From positions 526,905 through 548,739 of the forward strand of contig MU631328.1 in the NCBI GenBank assembly GCA_026770615.1: a stretch of 21,835 bases of DNA. Direction: 5' to 3'. Both the position numbers and the translations under genes were made by a program. This document shows positions 18,590-21,835 of the stretch, in pieces. Source of the DNA: Pavlovales sp. CCMP2436 (taxonomy: Eukaryota > Haptophyta > Pavlovophyceae > Pavlovales). The notes below the pieces were generated by a model. That model worked only from the letters and a program-made list of their open reading frames with translations. It searched no databases and was not told the DNA's origin. Numbering within the stretch: the stretch's first letter is position 1; each line of letters starts with the position of its first letter.

Positions 18590-19665
18590 TCACGACTGGG
18601 CGGGCTCGGGCTCAGCGGCCTCCTCCTCGGCCTCGCCCTTGGCCTTTGGCGCGTGCGCGAGCACGTAGAAGTTCATGACGGTGAGCCCGTTGTCGGAGTC
18701 GGAGAACTCGGGTACGAAGGAGAGGTCCAGGTTGTCATCGACGAGGAAGCGGCGCGCTAAGAAGATCGATTTCACGGTGCTGCGGGGGGTTCGTGGAGGG
18801 GGCGGTGAGCGGTGGACCCGGGCGCAGCCGCACGGGCGGGGTCGCATGAGCGCCGCCAGGCGAGTTTGCGCGCTCACCGTAGCACCGCCTGAGGCCCCAT
18901 GCACGAAACCTTGGTGACGTGCTTGCCCTCCCGCGCCGTCGAGGCGATCGCGCCCGCCACGGCACTCGGCGTCGAGTGCTGGCTCACGCACATAGTGGCG
19001 GTCACCTTGTCCTCCAGCGAGATGCGCGTCTGCTTGACCTCGAGGTCGAGCTGCATGTTGGCCGTCATGGTGTTCACGTCGTACTCGGGAAAGCGCGGCT
19101 GCGCGACCAGGTCCAGGTTGTCGGTGGTGAGGAAGTTGCGGGCGAGCGCCAGAGCCTTGATCGCCTTATTGACTGCCAAATCGGAGATGGCGAGCACCAT
19201 CGCGGGCTGGCCCGAGCGGACGCACGCCGCAATATACCCGCTCACCTTCTGGATGTCCGACTCGGCCGAGACTTTGCACGCGCCGGCGATGCGAGGCCCG
19301 GCGGCGGCCGCGCCGCGCCCGCCACCGCCGCCGCCGCCACGGCCCCGGCCACCGCCGCCGCGCCGGCTGCCGCCGCCTCGTCGGTCGCGCCCTCTCCGGC
19401 CTCCGCCGCGACCAGCGCCCCTCCCCGCCTCCCCATCGGCGCTCGTGTCGCCACCCGCGGCAGCGGCCTCTGCCTTGTCTGTGCTCGGCGGCGCGGCGTC
19501 GGAAACCTCGACAGCGCCGCGGCCGCGCCCACCGCGGCCGCGTCCTCCGCGGCCACCGCGGCCGCCGCGACCGCGGCCCTCGGGAGGCCCGGCGCTGAAA
19601 GGCTTGTCAGCAGGCGCGGGCGCCGGCCCGGGCGACGGCGCGGGCACCGTCTCCTCGGCACTCAT
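18590..19665 (-). CDS. RGG-box protein with two SpoVS/Alba-like domains (2 exons)
   Basis: Exons 19665-18878 and 18779-18590 with a 98-nt GC-rich GT-AG intron (phase 2), 325 residues; ATG at 19665-19663 gives MSAEETVPAPS. Residues about 38-60 and 90-125 are Arg-Gly boxes (GRGGRGGRGRGG; RRGGGGRGRGGGGG). Domain 1 (about 129-215) has KVSAESDIQKVSGYIAACV, VNKAIKALALARNFL and NLDLVAQPRFPEY. Domain 2 (about 218-305) has VSQHSTPSAVAGAI, AVLRTVKSIFLARRFL and NLDLSFVPEFSD. This is the SpoVS pattern (KVSxxSxxxxVAGAI...AVxQAVKAIAIAR) within the Alba-like superfamily. Family members bind nucleic acid; together with RGG boxes, RNA binding is the likely role. The intron splits domain 2. The acidic tail is KGEAEEEAAEPEPAQS. 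Confidence 0.85.
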
Positions 19666-19972
19666 GGCGCGGCTACTTCGCGGCAACTTCGGCAGAGTGG
19701 GCAGGATTCCCCTGTTACTACTGTGTACAAATTTCAAGAGAGTGCGGATTTTGGTCCGAGCGGGGCTCGTTGCCCCCTGTGCTTCGCGTCAACTTCCTAT
19801 GCTTTGTCAGTGCATACCCAAAAAAAACGCTCCGCCTCGGCGATATCAGTGCAGACGGTGGAACGAGGTTGGAGCTGATAATTTATTTAGCCGCATATTT
19901 CCCTTGTCTGCAGAACACCGAAAAGCCTAAACCGTGCAGATATAGCACGGTTGGCTTGGCGTATTGATACAG
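19666..19972. other. Spacer between divergent SpoVS/Alba and Helitron-like genes
   Basis: Contains CPLC-encoding tgccccctgtgc near 19771 on the + strand within an open frame, but no further zinc ligands or start that would support a gene. The SpoVS/Alba promoter is expected here. Confidence 0.35.
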
Positions 19973-20554
19973 GCTATCATATTCCTTGTCTGGGTGCCGA
20001 GTCCTGGGACGGGACGCCAAGTTCGCGCAGATCTACGTGTACGATCCGAGCCCCGAACGGTATACGCTATATCTCTCCCGCGTACCTCTCAATGTTAGAC
20101 TCCACCACTAACGTTAGATTCCACCACTAACGACTCTGCTCATCCCTACACCAAATGCTCATACCTGTAAACCCACCGCTATAAGCGAGGCGCACGTTCG
20201 CTTAGCTCTTCTTCTCAAAGGCGCCTCCAAGAACCTCACTTCCGTGCAGGCCGCGGCGGCCAAGATTCTCGAGGAGGTGCAGCAAGAGCTCAAGTCCGTC
20301 AACCCCCTCATCAAGGACGTCATGGCCGTCTTCGAGTTCGCACAAACGCTCCCGCCGGACCTCCCCAACGTACGTATGGTCTTTGAAGCCGGCAATTATA
20401 GTCTATTAGCTATATATATCTACTTAGGTCCCGATTTCAGTGACACACCGGACAGACTGAAGATCTGACTACTAAGTACGTGACTGCTGCGCAGGCAGAT
20501 CAGCTGCACAGATTGCTGGGAGCAGTCACGAGCCGAAACAAAGCCGCGGAATGA
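19973..20554 (+). pseudogene. Helitron N-terminal-domain-like fragment
   Basis: Exon-like blocks 19973-20059, 20221-20369 and 20495-20554. The first encodes LGRDAKFAQIYVYDPSPER, matching the R-x-FAQ(L/I)Y(I/F)YD signature of the Helitron replicase N-terminal domain (Helitron_like_N). The second encodes ILEEVQQELKSVNPLIKDV followed by FEFA, matching the domain's conserved helix with NP(Y/L)V. The third joins in frame (phase 0) and ends in TGA. GT-AG sites flank the blocks, but the phase between the first and second does not match, so either a small exon is missing or the gene is decayed. No Rep HUH motif or helicase is present before the stop. So this is a truncated or captured fragment rather than an active Helitron. 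Confidence 0.45.
20094..20131 (+). repeat. Tandem 19-bp duplication
   Basis: gttagactccaccactaac and gttagattccaccactaac lie side by side (18 of 19 identical) between the first two Helitron-like blocks. Confidence 0.95.
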
Positions 20555-20993
20555 AAATAACAGTTTTTGGTACGTGAAACACTGCTACTCTGCCAGACCG
20601 TCTGTCGAGACAACAGCCCCACGCATTGGCCCCCGGAGGGTTCGTTTACTAATTTACCGGGAAACCTGCAACTAAGCCCGCTACAGTCAGTCTAACCTTC
20701 TTTTTTAGCACGATTTTGCCGTTTTTATTTTTCACGGCCGTTACACACCGGTGTTTTATTTCGAGCGTTGTTCAAAAGTTGGTGCGCGGCCTCGTCGTGG
20801 TGTTGGCTGGGCTGTGTCCGAAGCGCAGATCATGAATCAATCATCTTCCGCGACCCCGAGCGGTCCACCGAGGCATATTTTTAGCACAGAGCCTATAAGC
20901 ACCATCGTGCGGCCAATTTTGCTACAAGTACGCTCGCTACTGTCTACTATTGTTCTTCAAGTCGTTCAGTGTCGTACTTCAAGTCGGGTCACA
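20555..20993. other. Intergenic region
   Basis: After the Helitron-like TGA. It contains T-rich runs near 20700-20735 and a near repeat of cttcaagtcg (20956, 20976). Open frames here lack any recognisable domain. Confidence 0.4.
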
Positions 20994-21350
20994 TTACTCA
21001 GCCGCGGGCGCTGCTGTAGTAGGTGCTGGGCGAGCCTCTGCCTCAGCCGCCAGAAACTTACGCGCAGCAGAGCATAGCACCTTCCCGCATGCGCAGTCAG
21101 ACTCGGCGATCGTGCGGCACGTCGGGCAGCACTTCGCCATTGCCACCTCGCACGGCACTACGCCGCACGCGCACATGGTCTCGCACAGCACGTGCTTGCT
21201 CTCGAGCTCGGCAGCCTCATCCTGCTTTTTTTGCTCGCGCTGCGCCTTAGCCGCATCTTTCTGCGCCTGCGTCACGGCTAGCGTATCGCACCGCTGGGCC
21301 TTCTGCTGCGCCAGGTTGTGCAGCGACATAGAACGAGACTGGCTGCCCAT
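20994..21350 (-). CDS. Small Cys-rich protein with duplicated CACGxxxC motif
   Basis: 118 residues from the ATG at 21350-21348 (MGSQSRSMSL); a GTG four codons upstream is in frame. Residues about 12-55 are a charged Lys/Gln/Glu-rich helix, likely a coiled coil (KDAAKAQREQKKQDEAAELE). The C-terminal half has twelve Cys in a pattern CACGVVPC...KCCPTC...DCACGKVLC, i.e. two copies of C-A-C-G-x-V-x-C around a C-C-x2-C. That looks like a small zinc-binding module. I do not recognise the family. GC-rich, single exon. Confidence 0.5.
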   Translation of the reverse strand: MGSQSRSMSLHNLAQQKAQRCDTLAVTQAQKDAAKAQREQKKQDEAAELESKHVLCETMCACGVVPCEVAMAKCCPTCRTIAESDCACGKVLCSAARKFLAAEAEARPAPTTAAPAAE

Positions 21351-21446
21351 GCGTGTCCGCACCGGTCAATGAAGTGGCTGCGCTTGCTTCTGCCCGGTCT
21401 CCGTCGAATTCGAGCACCTCGCTGAGCGGGCCACATCGAGCTCATA

Positions 21447-21512
21447 ATGCAGTCAGCGAGCTCCGTCGATCAGCTCGCGCCTGATGAGATCAGCATCTCC
21501 GAAGGAGTTAAG
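21447..21512 (+). CDS. Possible first exon of a gene running off the window
   Basis: ATG at 21447 opens MQSASSVDQLAPDEISISEG and ends at AAG followed by GTACAAGT, a good donor sequence. Without splicing the frame stops at 21567 after 40 codons. Downstream GC-rich frames to 21827 could be further exons, but no domain decides the frame. It starts 96 bp from the ATG of the divergent Cys-rich gene. Confidence 0.3.
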
Positions 21513-21835
21513 GTACAAGTAGACATCGGTGCGCTTGCTCGAGCTTTAGCCTCGACCGTCTTGGTGTGAACTGTCTTGAAGAAACCCGCGCACGCCTGTG
21601 TGTGGTTTCCGAGGTCTTGCTCAAGTGGCTGGGGGCCCGCGTGGTCGCCTGGCCACAGGCCCCTCCTTCATCACTCGGACATCGCCGAGAGTTCACCTGG
21701 TGGGCTTCGCCGCGAGGCCGTACTCGCCGCCAGCCGCGCACCTGAAGGCGCCCAAGCTTCGACTGTGACAGAGCATCTTTCTCGACGAAGCTCGGGCGTG
21801 AGCAGGTGCGGAGAAAGGAGAGGCTGAACTGAGGC

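Noticed and set aside
18919..19878. Long plus-strand Ala/Arg/Pro-rich open frames opposite the SpoVS/Alba gene
   Set aside because: Mirror frames of a GC-rich coding region; only the minus strand shows conserved domain motifs and a working intron.
1..21835. CRISPR arrays, tRNA or rRNA genes, bacterial operons
   Set aside because: No spaced direct repeats of CRISPR type, no recognisable tRNA fold or rRNA core, and split genes throughout show a eukaryotic nuclear locus. A tRNA scan was not possible, so a tRNA cannot be fully excluded.

Overview
This is nuclear DNA from a GC-rich unicellular eukaryote, most likely a marine alga of the haptophyte or pelagophyte kind. That guess is an inference from style, not from a marker gene. 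Exons are GC-rich and join with matching phases at GT-AG introns. The long introns are AT-rich, full of microsatellites and split protein domains. No rRNA, tRNA, organelle genes, operons or Shine-Dalgarno sites were seen. Exon joins were worked out by hand from reading frame, splice dinucleotides and family pattern; no transcript data were available.

Layout. 1-2350: repetitive, retroelement-like DNA with a CCHC-type zinc-binding motif and a 69-bp coding minisatellite. 2352-3240 (-): AT-richer broken ORF with one frameshift. 3367-4737 (+): O-fucosyltransferase-like protein. 4990-5157: near-perfect 168-bp foldback with TA flanks (MITE-like). 5318-9101 (-): eight-exon NAD-dependent epimerase/dehydratase resembling uronate dehydrogenase. 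9173-11039 (-): three-exon GT-A-like glycosyltransferase, ending 71 bp before the start codon of the previous gene. 11417-13791 (+): multi-exon gene with a TPR/Sel1-like segment, whose introns carry a family of short inverted-repeat elements. 14341-15600 (-): CDA-fold deaminase-like protein, divergent from 15670-18034 (+), a five-exon D-erythronate dehydrogenase-like SDR; their start codons are only 69 bp apart. 18590-19665 (-): RGG-box protein with two SpoVS/Alba-like domains. 19973-20554 (+): fragment resembling the Helitron N-terminal domain. 20994-21350 (-): small Cys-rich protein. 21447 onward (+): possible gene start.

Four of the recognisable products (O-FucT-like, uronate-dehydrogenase-like, glycosyltransferase, erythronate-dehydrogenase-like) act on sugars or sugar acids, but a shared pathway cannot be claimed in a eukaryotic genome.

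The most unusual feature is in the introns. In three different genes the long introns contain diverged copies of the neighbouring exon edge together with its splice site (duplicated donors or acceptors, 64-394 bp away). Short introns of 49, 97 and 98 nt lack such copies. A fourth gene instead has related terminal-inverted-repeat elements in consecutive introns. This looks like a locus where introns grow or arise by splice-junction duplication and by introner-like insertion.
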